This document shows, piece after piece, positions 33,328 through 42,688 of a stretch of 64,000 bases of DNA. Below the pieces are notes generated by a model, which was given only the letters and a program-made list of their open reading frames with translations, searched no databases and was not told the DNA's origin. The stretch's first letter is position 1, and the number at the start of each line of letters is the position of its first letter. Source of the stretch: Terriglobales bacterium (GTDB lineage Bacteria > Acidobacteriota > Terriglobia > Terriglobales > Acidobacteriaceae); NCBI GenBank assembly GCA_025462725.1, contig JAOAPE010000008.1:186001-250000 (forward strand), in the 5' to 3' direction. A program made the position numbers and the translations under genes.

Positions 33328-34488
33328 TTAGTTGTGGCTGGGCTGCGATTGTTGAGCGCGCGCAATGGCCAAAACAGCAGCGGCAGCGCGGTCTGCGGCG
33401 GTTTCAGAAGAGGAAGCTGGATGCAACATACGTCGAACTTCGGCGAGGTCGGCAATCATCTGGATGCGAGCGGGACCATCGGGGATTAGCTCGTTCAGTT
33501 TCGTAACAACATTGCTGGGGAGGAAATCTGACTGGATCAACTCGGGAACGATCGTTCTTCCGGCAATGAGGTTTGGCATAGCGAAGTTCGGGAGGGAGAC
33601 TAACCTCCGGCCTAGAGCCCAAGTGAGGGGAGAGACGCGATAGACGACGACGAACGGATTTCCGGCGAGTGCGGCTTCGACCGTGGCCGTTCCGCTGGCG
33701 ACGATAGATGCGCGCGCGAGAGAGAGGGCGGTGGGGGCGTCTTTCACCAGTTGAATTCTTGACTGGCGCGTTTGGGATTGTAGCCAAGCAGGATCAAGAG
33801 TTGAGGCCACGGGGAGAAGGTACTCGAAGTTGGCGCCGAGGGCGTCTGCAACTTGGAGCAGCGTAGAAAGATGCCGCTCGATCTCTTGCTTGCGGCTGCC
33901 GGGGAGTAACGCTATCCATTGCTTGTTCGGGTCGAGCGAGTTTTCTTTCGCGTATTGCTGGCGGTCAGGAACTGATGGTTTGAGATCGGCGAGCGGATGA
34001 CCGACGTACTCGGCGTCCACGCCGTGGTCGCCATAGAACCTTTCTTCGAACGGAAAAATCACCAGCATCTTGCTGACGTACTTGCGGACTTGCTTGATGC
34101 GTCCCTTGCGCCACGCCCAAAGCTGAGGGCTGACGAAGTACACCATGGGGATTTCACGCCTGTGAAGTTCGCGCGCGAGTCGCAGGTTGAAGTCAGGAAA
34201 ATCGATGAGGACAGCGACGTCTGGTTTGCGCTTGTCCACTTCCCGCAGTAGCTCGTGGAATTTTGAATAAATTTCGGGAAGATGTTTTACGACTTCCACA
34301 AGTCCGACGATGGCAACGCGCTTTGAATCGATGACAATTTCGCAGCCCTGGGTCTTCATGCGCTCGCCGCCGAGTCCGAAGAAGTGGACATCTGCATCCG
34401 GCGAAGCGCGACGCACGGATTCGATCAACTGCGCGCCGTAGATGTCTCCCGAAGCCTCGCCGGCGGAGATGAAAATCTTCAATGACAT
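33328..34488 (-). CDS. lpxB: Lipid-A-disaccharide synthase
   Basis: This 386-residue GT19 glycosyltransferase joins UDP-2,3-diacylglucosamine and lipid X to make the lipid A disaccharide at the inner face of the cytoplasmic membrane. The N-terminus FISAGEASGDIYGAQLI is diagnostic, followed by FGLGGERM, YFVSPQLWAWRKGRIK, FPFEERFYGDHGV, the nucleotide motif LLPGSRKQEIERHL, and ASGTATVEAALAGNPFVVVY. Full length for the family. It lies downstream of the MsbA-like exporter gene (40-base gap), a sensible pairing of lipid A synthesis and flipping. Confidence 0.96.
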   Translation of the reverse strand: MSLKIFISAGEASGDIYGAQLIESVRRASPDADVHFFGLGGERMKTQGCEIVIDSKRVAIVGLVEVVKHLPEIYSKFHELLREVDKRKPDVAVLIDFPDFNLRLARELHRREIPMVYFVSPQLWAWRKGRIKQVRKYVSKMLVIFPFEERFYGDHGVDAEYVGHPLADLKPSVPDRQQYAKENSLDPNKQWIALLPGSRKQEIERHLSTLLQVADALGANFEYLLPVASTLDPAWLQSQTRQSRIQLVKDAPTALSLARASIVASGTATVEAALAGNPFVVVYRVSPLTWALGRRLVSLPNFAMPNLIAGRTIVPELIQSDFLPSNVVTKLNELIPDGPARIQMIADLAEVRRMLHPASSSETAADRAAAAVLAIARAQQSQPSHN

Positions 34489-34527
34489 GAATGCTGGATA
34501 TCTTAACCTGCGGCGGATGCGCGCGGG

Positions 34528-36447
34528 CTAATCGGCGCTGACGGTTGGCGTCCCAAGCATCTCGGAGGGAGCGGAAATTTCGCCGCCGATTTCCTGGTCC
34601 TTGTATTGAAGCTGGTACAGCTTCCAATAAATTCCGCGATGCGCAAGCAGTTCCTGGTGAGAGCCGATCTCGCGCAGCTTGCCCTTGTGCATGACGATGA
34701 TCTTGTCAGCCTGCTGAATAGTTGAAAGTCTGTGGGCGATGATGACGGAGGTGCGACCCTCCACCATCTTGCTCAGAGCGTTGCGAACGCGGACTTCGGT
34801 GTCGGTGTCGACGCTGGAGGTCGCTTCGTCGAGGACAAGAATCTTCGGATTATGAGCCAGGGCGCGCGCGAAGGAGATGAGTTGTTTTTGTCCCGTAGAG
34901 AGGGTGCTGCCGCGCTCGCGAACATTCTCGTTAAATCCTTCAGGCAGTGCGCGGATGAAATCGGCGACGTTTACGTCTTCCGCAGCTTGTTCGATCGCAG
35001 CGTCTCCGATCGACGGCGTGCCTAACCTGATGTTGTCGGCGACGGTGCCGCTGAAGAGGAACGGATCTTGCAGGACAACGCCGAATCGTCGCCGGAGATC
35101 CTCGATGGACATCTCGCGGATATCAACGCCATCAACTTTGATCGCGCCGCGCTGGACATCGTAGAAGCGCAGCAGCAGGGAGATGATCGTGGTCTTGCCA
35201 GCGCCGGTGTGGCCGACAATGGCAACGGTCTCGCCGGGGTTGATGGTGAATGAGACGTCGCGAAGGATCCAATCGAAGTCTTCGCGGGAAGGGGTGTCTG
35301 CGGATTCCTCAATCGGCATTTGCCGGTATGCGAACCAGACGTGGTCGAACTCGATCACCCCGGGTCCTTCGACTTTCTTCGGGTTTGCGGAATCGAGTAC
35401 TTCAACTGTCGTGTCCAGCAATTTGAAGATGCGTTCGCTCGAAGCCATGGCAGCTTGCAGGATGTTGTACTTTTCGCTGAGGTCCTGAATGGGACGGAAG
35501 AATCGTTGCGCGTACTGAATGAAGGCCGCGAGAACGCCGATTGTGACGAGGTTTCCGATTCCGCCGTGCAGCAACCTGTTTCCGCCGAACCAGAGCACGC
35601 AAGCAATCGCGATGGCAGACAGGATTTCCACGACAGGGTAGTACACGGCGTGCGCCATGATGGCGTCTTTGTACGCCTCCATGTGTTGCTTGTTCACTTT
35701 TTCGAATTCGTCATAGCTGCGCTTCTCGCGGTTGAAAAGCTGGAGGACGACGATTCCGCTGATGTGTTCCTGCAAATAGGAGTTGATACGGGCGATGGCA
35801 GTGCGAATGCGGCGGTAGGAATCGCGCACCTTCTTGCGGAAAATCATGGTGGCGACAAAGATCAGCGGAAGCACGGCGAAGGTGATGAGCGCCAGCCACC
35901 AGTTCATCCGCAACATGATGACGATGATGAAGAGCAGAACAAAAATATCTTCGAAGATGGCGACGACTCCGCCCGTGAACATGTCATTGAGTGCGTCAAC
36001 GTCGCTGGTGACGCGGGTGACGAGGCGTCCGACGGGATTCTTGTCGAAGAAGGCGATGTGCAATCGTTGCAGGTGACCGAAGATCTCGGTGCGCATGTCG
36101 AAGATGGCTTTTTGGCCGGTCCACTGCATGAGGTATGTCTGTATGAATTCGAAGACGAAGCTCAGAGCGAGCGCGCTGATGTACATCAGCGAGACTTGGC
36201 CGAGTCCAACCATTGCGTCGCTACTTAACCAGCGGTCAAGAATGCTGCCGCGATGAGCGTTGACGAGATATTTATCAATTGCGGTCTTGGTGAGGAAAGG
36301 GCCGATGACGTCCATGCCGGCCTTGAGGATGATGGCGATCAGTGCGACCAGCGTTTGCCATTTGTAGGGACGCAGGTAAGTGAGCAGCCGACGCATTAAC
36401 CGGCTGTCATATGCTTTGCCTAGTACCTCTTCTTCTTGGGCCGCCAT
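34528..36447 (-). CDS. ABC exporter, fused membrane and ATPase domains (MsbA/MdlB-like)
   Basis: This 639-residue half-transporter works as a dimer. The N-terminal six-helix domain spans residues 20-350 (KWQTLVALIAIILKAGMDVIG onward; VGRLVTRVTSDVDALN in the coupling region). The ATPase domain has Walker A GHTGAGKTT near residue 421, the signature STGQKQLISFARAL and Walker B ILVLDEATSSVD. Its place between fabF and lpxB suggests lipid A or phospholipid flipping, as MsbA does, but sequence alone also allows the multidrug MdlB/YheI type. Start ATG 36447. Confidence 0.92.
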   Translation of the reverse strand: MAAQEEEVLGKAYDSRLMRRLLTYLRPYKWQTLVALIAIILKAGMDVIGPFLTKTAIDKYLVNAHRGSILDRWLSSDAMVGLGQVSLMYISALALSFVFEFIQTYLMQWTGQKAIFDMRTEIFGHLQRLHIAFFDKNPVGRLVTRVTSDVDALNDMFTGGVVAIFEDIFVLLFIIVIMLRMNWWLALITFAVLPLIFVATMIFRKKVRDSYRRIRTAIARINSYLQEHISGIVVLQLFNREKRSYDEFEKVNKQHMEAYKDAIMAHAVYYPVVEILSAIAIACVLWFGGNRLLHGGIGNLVTIGVLAAFIQYAQRFFRPIQDLSEKYNILQAAMASSERIFKLLDTTVEVLDSANPKKVEGPGVIEFDHVWFAYRQMPIEESADTPSREDFDWILRDVSFTINPGETVAIVGHTGAGKTTIISLLLRFYDVQRGAIKVDGVDIREMSIEDLRRRFGVVLQDPFLFSGTVADNIRLGTPSIGDAAIEQAAEDVNVADFIRALPEGFNENVRERGSTLSTGQKQLISFARALAHNPKILVLDEATSSVDTDTEVRVRNALSKMVEGRTSVIIAHRLSTIQQADKIIVMHKGKLREIGSHQELLAHRGIYWKLYQLQYKDQEIGGEISAPSEMLGTPTVSAD

Positions 36448-36494
36448 CTAGTCAGATTATATAGACGGAAATCCGGGCGGGCGCGATTCCAAAA

Positions 36495-37760
36495 TCACTG
36501 CAATTTTCTTACGACCAGCGCTGAATTCTTCGAGCCAAACGCGATGCAGTTGCAGACCGCGTATTCGATATCCGCTTTGCGTCCGGGTTGCGGAACGTAG
36601 TCGAGGTCGCAGTCCGGATCAGCATTCTCAATATTGATCGTTGGTGGAAGCTGGCTGTGCTTCATGGCAACGAGCGTTGCCGCGAGGCCAGCGGCTCCGC
36701 TTGCTCCTTGCGGATGTCCGATCTGAGATTTCAATGCGGACATAGGAGTGCGGGAGGCGTGGTCGCCGAGTGCGAGTTTCAGGGCGCGGGTCTCGATGCG
36801 ATCGTTGAGCTGCGTGGAAGTGCCGTGCAGGTTGACGTAGTCGATCTCAGTTGCGGGGATGCCAGATTCTTCGAGGGCGAGTTGGATGGCACGCGCAGGT
36901 TCTTCTCCACATTCGGCAAGACGCACGCGATGGAACGCTTCGCAAGTGGAACCGTATCCAGTGATCTCGGCGTGAATCTTCGCCCCACGCGCGATGGCGT
37001 GCTCGTACTCTTCGAGGACGAACATCCATGAGCCTTCGGCGATGACGAATCCGTCACGGTCAGCGGAGAAGGGCCGCGATGCGCGTGCGGGCTCGTCATT
37101 CCATCGCGTCGTAAGGATCTTCATCAGGGTAAATCCCTTCATGATGCCGTGCGCGATAGGCGAATCGACTCCGCCGGCGACAATCATTTTGGGAATTCCG
37201 TTTAATCCGGATTGAATCTGGCGATAGGCATAGCCGATGGCGTCGGTCGAGGAAGTGCATCCGGTGGTGACGACGTGGCTCATGCCGCGAAGTCCGAAAG
37301 CCATGCTGACTTCCGATGAAAGCGTTCCCATGGTGCCACTGGGAATACTGAAGAGGCTCACCTTTTTGATGTTGCCTTCATACCAGAGGCGATACTGCTC
37401 TTCGCTGAAGTCCTGCGCGCCGCCGCCGGTGCCAAGAACGATTCCGATGTTGCGCTGGTCTTCGAGCGAAATTCCTTTGGTCGGGATTCCGGCGTCGGAG
37501 AGTGCTTCGGTTGTCGCGGCGATTGCCAGAGGCACGGCGCGGGAGACGTGCTTGCGTTGCTGCTTGTCGACCCAGGCGAGTTCGTCGAAGTCGGCGTCGG
37601 GGATCTCTCCGGCGATATGCACGGGAAGTTGTGAAGTGTCGAAGCGCGTAATGCGGCGGACGCCGCTCTTGCCATCGAGGACGGCGCGGCAAAACGCCTC
37701 GACACCAACGCCATTCGGGCTGACCACGCCCATTCCTGTGATAACAACTCGCTTCGACAT
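36495..37760 (-). CDS. fabF: 3-oxoacyl-ACP synthase II (FabF-like ketosynthase)
   Basis: This 421-residue thiolase-fold condensing enzyme extends acyl-ACP with malonyl-ACP. The active-site Cys168 (VTTGCTSSTDA), His312 (LHGTSTQLND), Lys344 and His349 (SALKSQIGHPQGASG) are all present, and the start KRVVITGMGVVSPNG and end CNCIAFGSKNSALVV are typical. The second histidine loop reads GHPQGASG instead of the commoner GHTLGAAG, and the active-site CTSSTDA differs from CATG..A. It is therefore a divergent FabF, possibly devoted to a special lipid. It shares a promoter region with the divergent hemW (51 bases between starts) and is the first gene of the fabF-exporter-lpxB unit. Confidence 0.9.
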   Translation of the reverse strand: MSKRVVITGMGVVSPNGVGVEAFCRAVLDGKSGVRRITRFDTSQLPVHIAGEIPDADFDELAWVDKQQRKHVSRAVPLAIAATTEALSDAGIPTKGISLEDQRNIGIVLGTGGGAQDFSEEQYRLWYEGNIKKVSLFSIPSGTMGTLSSEVSMAFGLRGMSHVVTTGCTSSTDAIGYAYRQIQSGLNGIPKMIVAGGVDSPIAHGIMKGFTLMKILTTRWNDEPARASRPFSADRDGFVIAEGSWMFVLEEYEHAIARGAKIHAEITGYGSTCEAFHRVRLAECGEEPARAIQLALEESGIPATEIDYVNLHGTSTQLNDRIETRALKLALGDHASRTPMSALKSQIGHPQGASGAAGLAATLVAMKHSQLPPTINIENADPDCDLDYVPQPGRKADIEYAVCNCIAFGSKNSALVVRKLQ

Positions 37761-37811
37761 AGATGCCTATAATAGATGCCAGCCGGGATTCGTGGTTACA
37801 AACAGCTTTTT

Positions 37812-39005
37812 ATGCCCACAGGCGTTTACATTTCGGTGCCGTTTTGCAAGTCGAAGTGCAGCTTCTGCAATTTCGCGTCGGGTGTCTTTTCGCGAGATCG
37901 CATGCAGCGGTTTGTGGAGCGGGTGTGCGCGGACATTGCCAATACCGAAGAGGCCGCGAGGAAGCTGGGCGGGAAGTTCGAACGGGAGGTCGACACGATT
38001 TACCTCGGCGGGGGAACGCCGAGCACTCTGGCTCAGCAGCAATTGAAGCAATTACTTGCTACCGTGCGGCGCCATTCTGATGTGCAGCCGGATGCAGAGA
38101 TCACGGTAGAGTGCGCGCCGGGGACGGTGTCGGACGAAATTGTGCAGACGCTGATTGATTGCGGTGTGAATCGTGTGAGTCTGGGCGTGCAGTCGTTCAT
38201 TGATGAGGAATCGCGCGCGGTGGGGCGGTTGCATAATCGGGAGACTACGCTAGCTGACATTGCGCGACTGCGCGACGCGGGGATCACCAATGTCAATGTC
38301 GATCTAATCGCAGGCTTGCCGCGACAAACGCGTGAGAGTTGGAATGAGTCGCTGGAGCAGGCGATCGCTACTGGAGTACCGCACGTCAGCGTCTATATCT
38401 TGGAAGTGGATGAGGATTCGCGACTGGGAAGGGAACTAATCGCCGGGGGGACACGATATCACGCGCATCATGTTCCGGATGACGATCTGTCAGCGGAGTT
38501 TTACGCCACAGCATGCGAACGTATGGATGCAGCGGGAATCGCGCAGTATGAGATTTCGAATTTCGCCAGAGATGGATTTGAGTCGAAACACAACTTGAAA
38601 TACTGGACCCGGCAGCCTTACTACGGATTCGGACTAGATGCACATTCGATGTTGCACGGGCGAGAATTGTCTGCGGTGCGGTTTTCGACGACGGATGATT
38701 TGGATGTCTTTTTAGGCTCGGACCGAACGGAACATGAGGTTTTAGCCGTGTCTGAGCAAGCGGCGATTGAAGAAGAGTTTTTTCTGGGGCTTAGGCTGAA
38801 TCGCGGAATTGACCTGAGCGAAATCGAAGCACGCACGGGGCGCGAGATTCCGCACGAGTTCACAGAAGCAATTGAAGCGCTGGTTGCGGACGGGCTGCTG
38901 CTCCGAACGGAGAGCCGCGTGATGCTGACGCATCGCGGACGATTGCTATCGAACGAAGTCTTTGCGCGATTCATCGGGGCGGAAGAAAAAGTCCCGGCCA
39001 TTTAG
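37812..39005 (+). CDS. hemW: Radical SAM haem chaperone HemW (HemN-like)
   Basis: This protein of about 397 residues opens with [19 protein letters not shown], the radical SAM Cys-x3-Cys-x2-Cys motif. [21 protein letters not shown] and the HemN-type C-terminal domain ([28 protein letters not shown]) follow. HemW proteins bind haem and deliver it to respiratory enzymes; they lack the coproporphyrinogen oxidase activity of HemN, whose fourth motif cysteine is absent here too. The ATG at 37812 (PTGVYIS) is preferred over 37776, because TATAAT at 37768-37773 would place transcription start at about the earlier codon. No strong ribosome binding site is seen. Confidence 0.9.
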   Translation: MPTGVYISVPFCKSKCSFCNFASGVFSRDRMQRFVERVCADIANTEEAARKLGGKFEREVDTIYLGGGTPSTLAQQQLKQLLATVRRHSDVQPDAEITVECAPGTVSDEIVQTLIDCGVNRVSLGVQSFIDEESRAVGRLHNRETTLADIARLRDAGITNVNVDLIAGLPRQTRESWNESLEQAIATGVPHVSVYILEVDEDSRLGRELIAGGTRYHAHHVPDDDLSAEFYATACERMDAAGIAQYEISNFARDGFESKHNLKYWTRQPYYGFGLDAHSMLHGRELSAVRFSTTDDLDVFLGSDRTEHEVLAVSEQAAIEEEFFLGLRLNRGIDLSEIEARTGREIPHEFTEAIEALVADGLLLRTESRVMLTHRGRLLSNEVFARFIGAEEKVPAI

Positions 39006-39025
39006 TCGCGGTACAATTAATCTTC

Positions 39026-40144
39026 ATGATCCTGAACGTTGGTGCCTCGAACATGACTCATCCCAAATCAGCGCTCGCCGAAGAATCGCCTGTAACAAAG
39101 CCCAATGCCGTAGTTGATCTGCGTAGTGACACCGTCACCAAGCCCACGCAGGAGATGCGCCGCGCAATGGTGGAGGCAGAAGTCGGCGATGACGTTTATG
39201 GCGAAGACCCCACCATCAACAAACTTGAGCAGCGCGCAGCGGAGATTTTCGGGCGCGGCGCAGCCATCTTCGTTCCCACGGGGACGATGGGAAACCAGAT
39301 TGCGATAAAGATCCACACCCAACCAGGACAAGAGATCATTTGCGAGGAGCGCGCGCACATCTTCAATTGGGAGATGGCCAGTCTGGCATCGTTCTCAGGG
39401 TGCATGGTGCGTCCTGTGCGCAGCGGCAATGGCACCGGAGTAATCAGGTGGGATGAGATTAAGAAGGCGATCTCGCCAAGGATTTATTACGCAGCGCAGA
39501 CGGGGCTGATCGTTCTTGAGAACACGCACAACATGGCAGGTGGTGCGGTCACTCCGCTGGAGATCACTCAGGACATCTGCATCAATGCGAAGGCGGCGGG
39601 ATTGCCAGTCCACTTGGATGGCGCCCGCGTCTTCAACGCCGCAGTAGCTCTGGGCAAATCAGTCGCGGACATCACGGCCCCGCTGGATTCGGTGATGTTC
39701 TGCTTGTCCAAAGGATTGGGCGCGCCGGTCGGGTCGCTGTTGGTGGGTAGCAAGAAGTTTATCGAGCAAGCGCGTGTGTATCGCAAGGCGTTGGGCGGAG
39801 GAATGCGGCAAGCGGGAATCCTTGCAGCCGCAGGATTGATCGCACTTGAAAAAATGCCGGCGCGGTTGAGCGAAGACCACGCGAATGCGAAGTTCCTCGC
39901 CGACGGCGTGGCGCAATTGCCGGGGATCAAACTCGATTCTTCGCGTGTGCAGACCAACATTGTCATCTTCGAAGTAACGAAGCCCGGCGTTGCTGCTCCG
40001 GATGTTACTCGCAAGCTGGCTGAGAAGAATGTGCTAGCGAGCGCGATCGGCCCGTCGCATGTCCGGTTTGTAACTCACATGGACGTTGACCGCGCGGCAT
40101 GCTCGCGTGCGCTTGAAGCAATGCAACAGATTTTCCCCAAATAG
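39026..40144 (+). CDS. Low-specificity L-threonine aldolase
   Basis: This 372-residue PLP enzyme cleaves threonine to glycine and acetaldehyde. The family opening [45 protein letters not shown], the pyridine-stacking region and the PLP lysine in [15 protein letters not shown] (near residue 226) are present, as is the histidine-rich ERAHIFNWE. The length is slightly above the usual 340 because of an N-terminal extension; an ATG at 39053 ([10 protein letters not shown]) would shorten it by nine residues and is equally likely. It lies 20 bases behind hemW and is followed by an SRPBCC gene, probably one transcript. Confidence 0.94.
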   Translation: MILNVGASNMTHPKSALAEESPVTKPNAVVDLRSDTVTKPTQEMRRAMVEAEVGDDVYGEDPTINKLEQRAAEIFGRGAAIFVPTGTMGNQIAIKIHTQPGQEIICEERAHIFNWEMASLASFSGCMVRPVRSGNGTGVIRWDEIKKAISPRIYYAAQTGLIVLENTHNMAGGAVTPLEITQDICINAKAAGLPVHLDGARVFNAAVALGKSVADITAPLDSVMFCLSKGLGAPVGSLLVGSKKFIEQARVYRKALGGGMRQAGILAAAGLIALEKMPARLSEDHANAKFLADGVAQLPGIKLDSSRVQTNIVIFEVTKPGVAAPDVTRKLAEKNVLASAIGPSHVRFVTHMDVDRAACSRALEAMQQIFPK

Positions 40145-40156
40145 GCCCATCAAAAC

Positions 40157-40609
40157 ATGTCAATAAAGCTGGATTACTCAACGACCGCGAAGTGCGGAGT
40201 GGAATCGGTGTGGCAGGCGTTTTCAGAAGTGGAGCGCTGGCCGGAGTGGAGCAACCTCTTCTCGGGCGCGACATGGATCGAAGGGGAGCCGTGGGCTCGC
40301 GGCAGCAAACTACTGCTTGAAGTGGCGCAGCCCTCGGCGAAGGTGAAGGCCGCGGTCTCTGAAGTGGCAGCGCCGCAGCAGGCAATTTGGACAGGCAGCG
40401 TGATGGGCGTAACCATCACGCATAGCTTTAAGTTTATTCCGCAAGCTGATGAAACGACGCTCATGCAGAGCAATATCGAACTCTCTGGTCCAGCTACATT
40501 CTTTATCAACAATGATATGAAGAAGAAGGGCCTGGAGCAGTTTGCGCAGTGGTTTGAAGCGATGAAGTCGCAGGCTGAAAAGGTGGCGGCGGAACGTAAG
40601 TTCGCTTAG
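40157..40609 (+). CDS. SRPBCC (START-like) family protein
   Basis: This 150-residue single-domain protein has the helix-grip fold (SRPBCC/polyketide cyclase type): YSTTAKCGVESVWQAFSEVE, RWPEWSNLFSGATWIEG, then alternating strands and a long C-terminal helix (KKKGLEQFAQWFEAMKSQAE). These proteins bind hydrophobic ligands in a deep cavity; no catalytic residues are conserved and the ligand is unknown. It starts 12 bases after the threonine aldolase stop and precedes a selenoprotein W-like gene by 22 bases, all on one strand. Confidence 0.88.
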   Translation: MSIKLDYSTTAKCGVESVWQAFSEVERWPEWSNLFSGATWIEGEPWARGSKLLLEVAQPSAKVKAAVSEVAAPQQAIWTGSVMGVTITHSFKFIPQADETTLMQSNIELSGPATFFINNDMKKKGLEQFAQWFEAMKSQAEKVAAERKFA

Positions 40610-40631
40610 AATCAGGCGCCGCCCTGACCGC

Positions 40632-40865
40632 ATGAAGATTGAAATCCAAACGCCGCTCTTTCCCGGCGACCTGCGCAAGCAGGCGCAGAGCCTGAAAGCG
40701 GAGATCGAATCGCAACTGTCAATCGTTGCGAAGACGCGCGTCTCCGCGAATGAGCTCAAAGTTTTCGTCAATGGCAAGTCGATATTTTCCTACAAAGAGA
40801 AGAAACGGATGCCGCGTCCCGGCGAGATACTCGGGATGATCGAGTCGCGAAGAACCGCGTCATAA
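40632..40865 (+). CDS. Rdx/SelW-like small protein without the redox CxxC
   Basis: This 77-residue protein has a C-terminal half, KVFVNGKSIFSYKEKKRMPR and PGEI, that strongly resembles the end of selenoprotein W/Rdx proteins (GKLIFSK, RFP, PGEI). The N-terminal strand-helix (KIEIQTPLFPGDLRKQAQSL) is also right, but the Cys-x2-Cys/Sec redox pair after the first strand is replaced by a Pro-Leu-Phe-Pro stretch with no cysteine at all. A thioredoxin-like fold without redox function is inferred. It begins 22 bases after the SRPBCC gene. Role unknown. Confidence 0.75.
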   Translation: MKIEIQTPLFPGDLRKQAQSLKAEIESQLSIVAKTRVSANELKVFVNGKSIFSYKEKKRMPRPGEILGMIESRRTAS

Positions 40866-40873
40866 ATACTCTT

Positions 40874-41329
40874 ATGCCGATGCGATACTGGATCGATCAT
40901 GACCCGATTGCGACGGCTTTCCTTTTTTGTTTTTGCTTTGTATTCGTGTGGCTCCTAGGGTCCGCCATCTCAAGTTCTACCAGCGGGTGGCAACTCTTGT
41001 CGGAAAGATTTGAACTACGAGATTCTTTTGTTCAGCCCAAGCAGACGTTCAGTAGTGGTCGGATGGGGTGGATCAAATACAACAACTGCTTGACTTTTGG
41101 TGTTAGTGACCTCGGCTTTTATCTGGCTGTCCTACCTATCTTTCGCTTCCAGCATCCTCCCCTTCTAATCCCATGGAGAGAAATACGTCTGCGAAATGGT
41201 AAGGGTTTGATTTTTAGTTATAAGGAACTAATTTTAGGACCTGATGAGGAAGTCACGCTGCGCATCCGCCGGAGAGCTGCAGACGAACTAAAGAACATGG
41301 CTGGAGCAAACTGGCCATCTGAAGAATAG
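40874..41329 (+). CDS. Hypothetical membrane-associated protein
   Basis: This 151-residue protein has an N-terminal membrane helix (ATAFLFCFCFVFVWLLGSAI, rich in Phe and Cys) and perhaps a second short hydrophobic stretch near 80-95 (LGFYLAVLPIFRF). A soluble part with FSYKELILGPDEEVTLRIRR resembles a PH-like or YcxB-type beta domain, but this is a weak guess. It begins 8 bases after the Rdx-like gene, so it is likely the last gene of that transcript. The local base composition is lower in GC than its neighbours, which may point to later acquisition. Confidence 0.6.
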   Translation: MPMRYWIDHDPIATAFLFCFCFVFVWLLGSAISSSTSGWQLLSERFELRDSFVQPKQTFSSGRMGWIKYNNCLTFGVSDLGFYLAVLPIFRFQHPPLLIPWREIRLRNGKGLIFSYKELILGPDEEVTLRIRRRAADELKNMAGANWPSEE

Positions 41330-41458
41330 TCCAGCGCTTGGGATCCGGGCTGCTCACCCGACATCTAGATACCTTGTATAATCACCTGTTTTGCCCTGAG
41401 CGGGCGCGTGTGTCTGTGAAGCAGCGCTGCTCAAAGCCATCATCCGTGGAGGGACATC

Positions 41459-42601
41459 TTGGATTTTCAACTGAGCGAAGAGCAGCTTCAGCTAAAGAAG
41501 TCAGTGCGCGAATTTGCCGAGCGCGAGATCGCTCCCAATGTGATGAAGTGGGACGAGGCCTCGGAATTTCCGCTGCAGACGATCAAGGAGCTGGGCAAGC
41601 TCGGATTGATGGGAATCATCTTTCCCGTCGAGTACGGCGGTTCCGGCAGCGGATACGTTGAATACGTCATCGCTGTGGAAGAGCTCTCTCGCGTGGATGG
41701 TTCGATCGGGATCATTGTGGCGGCGCACAATTCGCTTTGCTCGAACCACATTTTTCTGGCGGCGTCTGAAGCGCAGAAGCGCAAATACATTCCCAAGCTG
41801 GCAACAGGTGAATTTATTGGCGCGTGGGGATTGACCGAACCTGGTTCCGGCTCTGACGCCGGAAGCGCGCGCATGACCGCTGTCCGCAAAGGGAAAGAGT
41901 GGGTGCTGAATGGCACTAAGACATTCATCACTAACGGACACTACGCTGACGTTTGTGTGGTGATCGCAGTCACTGACCGCACTGCCAACACGCATGGACT
42001 TTCGGCATTCGTCGTCGAAGCGGGGACGAAAGGCTTTCGTGCTGGCAAGAAGGAAAACAAGCTGGGGCTCAGGGCTAGCGACACCGCCGAACTCATTTTT
42101 GAAGATTGCGTGATTCCGGCAGAAAATCTGGTCGGCAAAGAAGGCGATGGATTCATCGACTCGATGCGCGTGCTGGATGGCGGCCGCATATCGATCGCTG
42201 CATTGTCGTTGGGAATCGGGCAGGGTGCATACGAAGCCGCGTTGAAGTACGCGAAAGAGCGAAAGCAGTTTGGAAAATCAATTGCGGATTTTCAGGCGAT
42301 CCAGTGGAAGCTCGCCGACATGGCAACAGAACTCGACGCTGCCCGTTTGCTTACCATGCGCGCCGCTGACATGAAAGACAAAGGAATGAAGACGACGCAG
42401 GAGTCGTCGATGGCGAAACTCTACGCCAGCGAAGTTGCGGTGCGTTGCGCGAATGAAGGTGTCCAGATCCATGGCGGGTACGGATTCATAAAGGATTATC
42501 CGGCGGAGAAGTTTTATCGCGATGTGAAGTTATGCACCATCGGCGAAGGAACCAGCGAGATTCAGCGGCTGGTGATTGCGCGGCAATTGATTAAAGACTA
42601 G
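41459..42601 (+). CDS. Acyl-CoA dehydrogenase (short/medium-chain type)
   Basis: This 380-residue flavoprotein carries out the first step of beta-oxidation (acyl-CoA to enoyl-CoA with FAD). It shows the family signatures [14 protein letters not shown] (FAD contact) near residue 125, [15 protein letters not shown], the C-terminal [15 protein letters not shown], and [20 protein letters not shown] followed by [15 protein letters not shown]. The catalytic glutamate lies in the expected IGEGTSE stretch near residue 366. The start is a TTG at 41459, supported by GGAGGG 6 bases upstream. The gene opens the plus-strand fatty acid block; meaB follows after an AGCT-type repeat. Confidence 0.95.
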   Translation: MDFQLSEEQLQLKKSVREFAEREIAPNVMKWDEASEFPLQTIKELGKLGLMGIIFPVEYGGSGSGYVEYVIAVEELSRVDGSIGIIVAAHNSLCSNHIFLAASEAQKRKYIPKLATGEFIGAWGLTEPGSGSDAGSARMTAVRKGKEWVLNGTKTFITNGHYADVCVVIAVTDRTANTHGLSAFVVEAGTKGFRAGKKENKLGLRASDTAELIFEDCVIPAENLVGKEGDGFIDSMRVLDGGRISIAALSLGIGQGAYEAALKYAKERKQFGKSIADFQAIQWKLADMATELDAARLLTMRAADMKDKGMKTTQESSMAKLYASEVAVRCANEGVQIHGGYGFIKDYPAEKFYRDVKLCTIGEGTSEIQRLVIARQLIKD

Positions 42602-42630
42602 CTATTAGCCTTTAGCTCTTAGCTTGTTGC
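42602..42630. repeat. AGCT-type repeat, partial copy
   Basis: Immediately after the acyl-CoA dehydrogenase stop, CTATTAGCC and TTTAGCTCTTAGCTTG repeat the AGCT unit seen at 10620 and 13960, here without the ACCACAGAGG part. Confidence 0.65.
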
Positions 42631-42688
42631 GTCTTGTGCCTTATTCGTTTTTATCCTCCTTTTATCCGCGGTTAAAAAGGTTTTCCTT

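Noticed and set aside
35320-36228. A 302-codon open frame on the plus strand opposite the MsbA-like gene
   Set aside because: It is antisense to the clearly conserved ABC exporter, is extremely rich in Asp/Glu/His/Val as expected for a shadow frame, and has no start signals.
37768-37773. TATAAT between fabF and hemW as a full promoter
   Set aside because: No matching -35 is found at 16-18 bases, so it was used only as weak support for the later hemW start.
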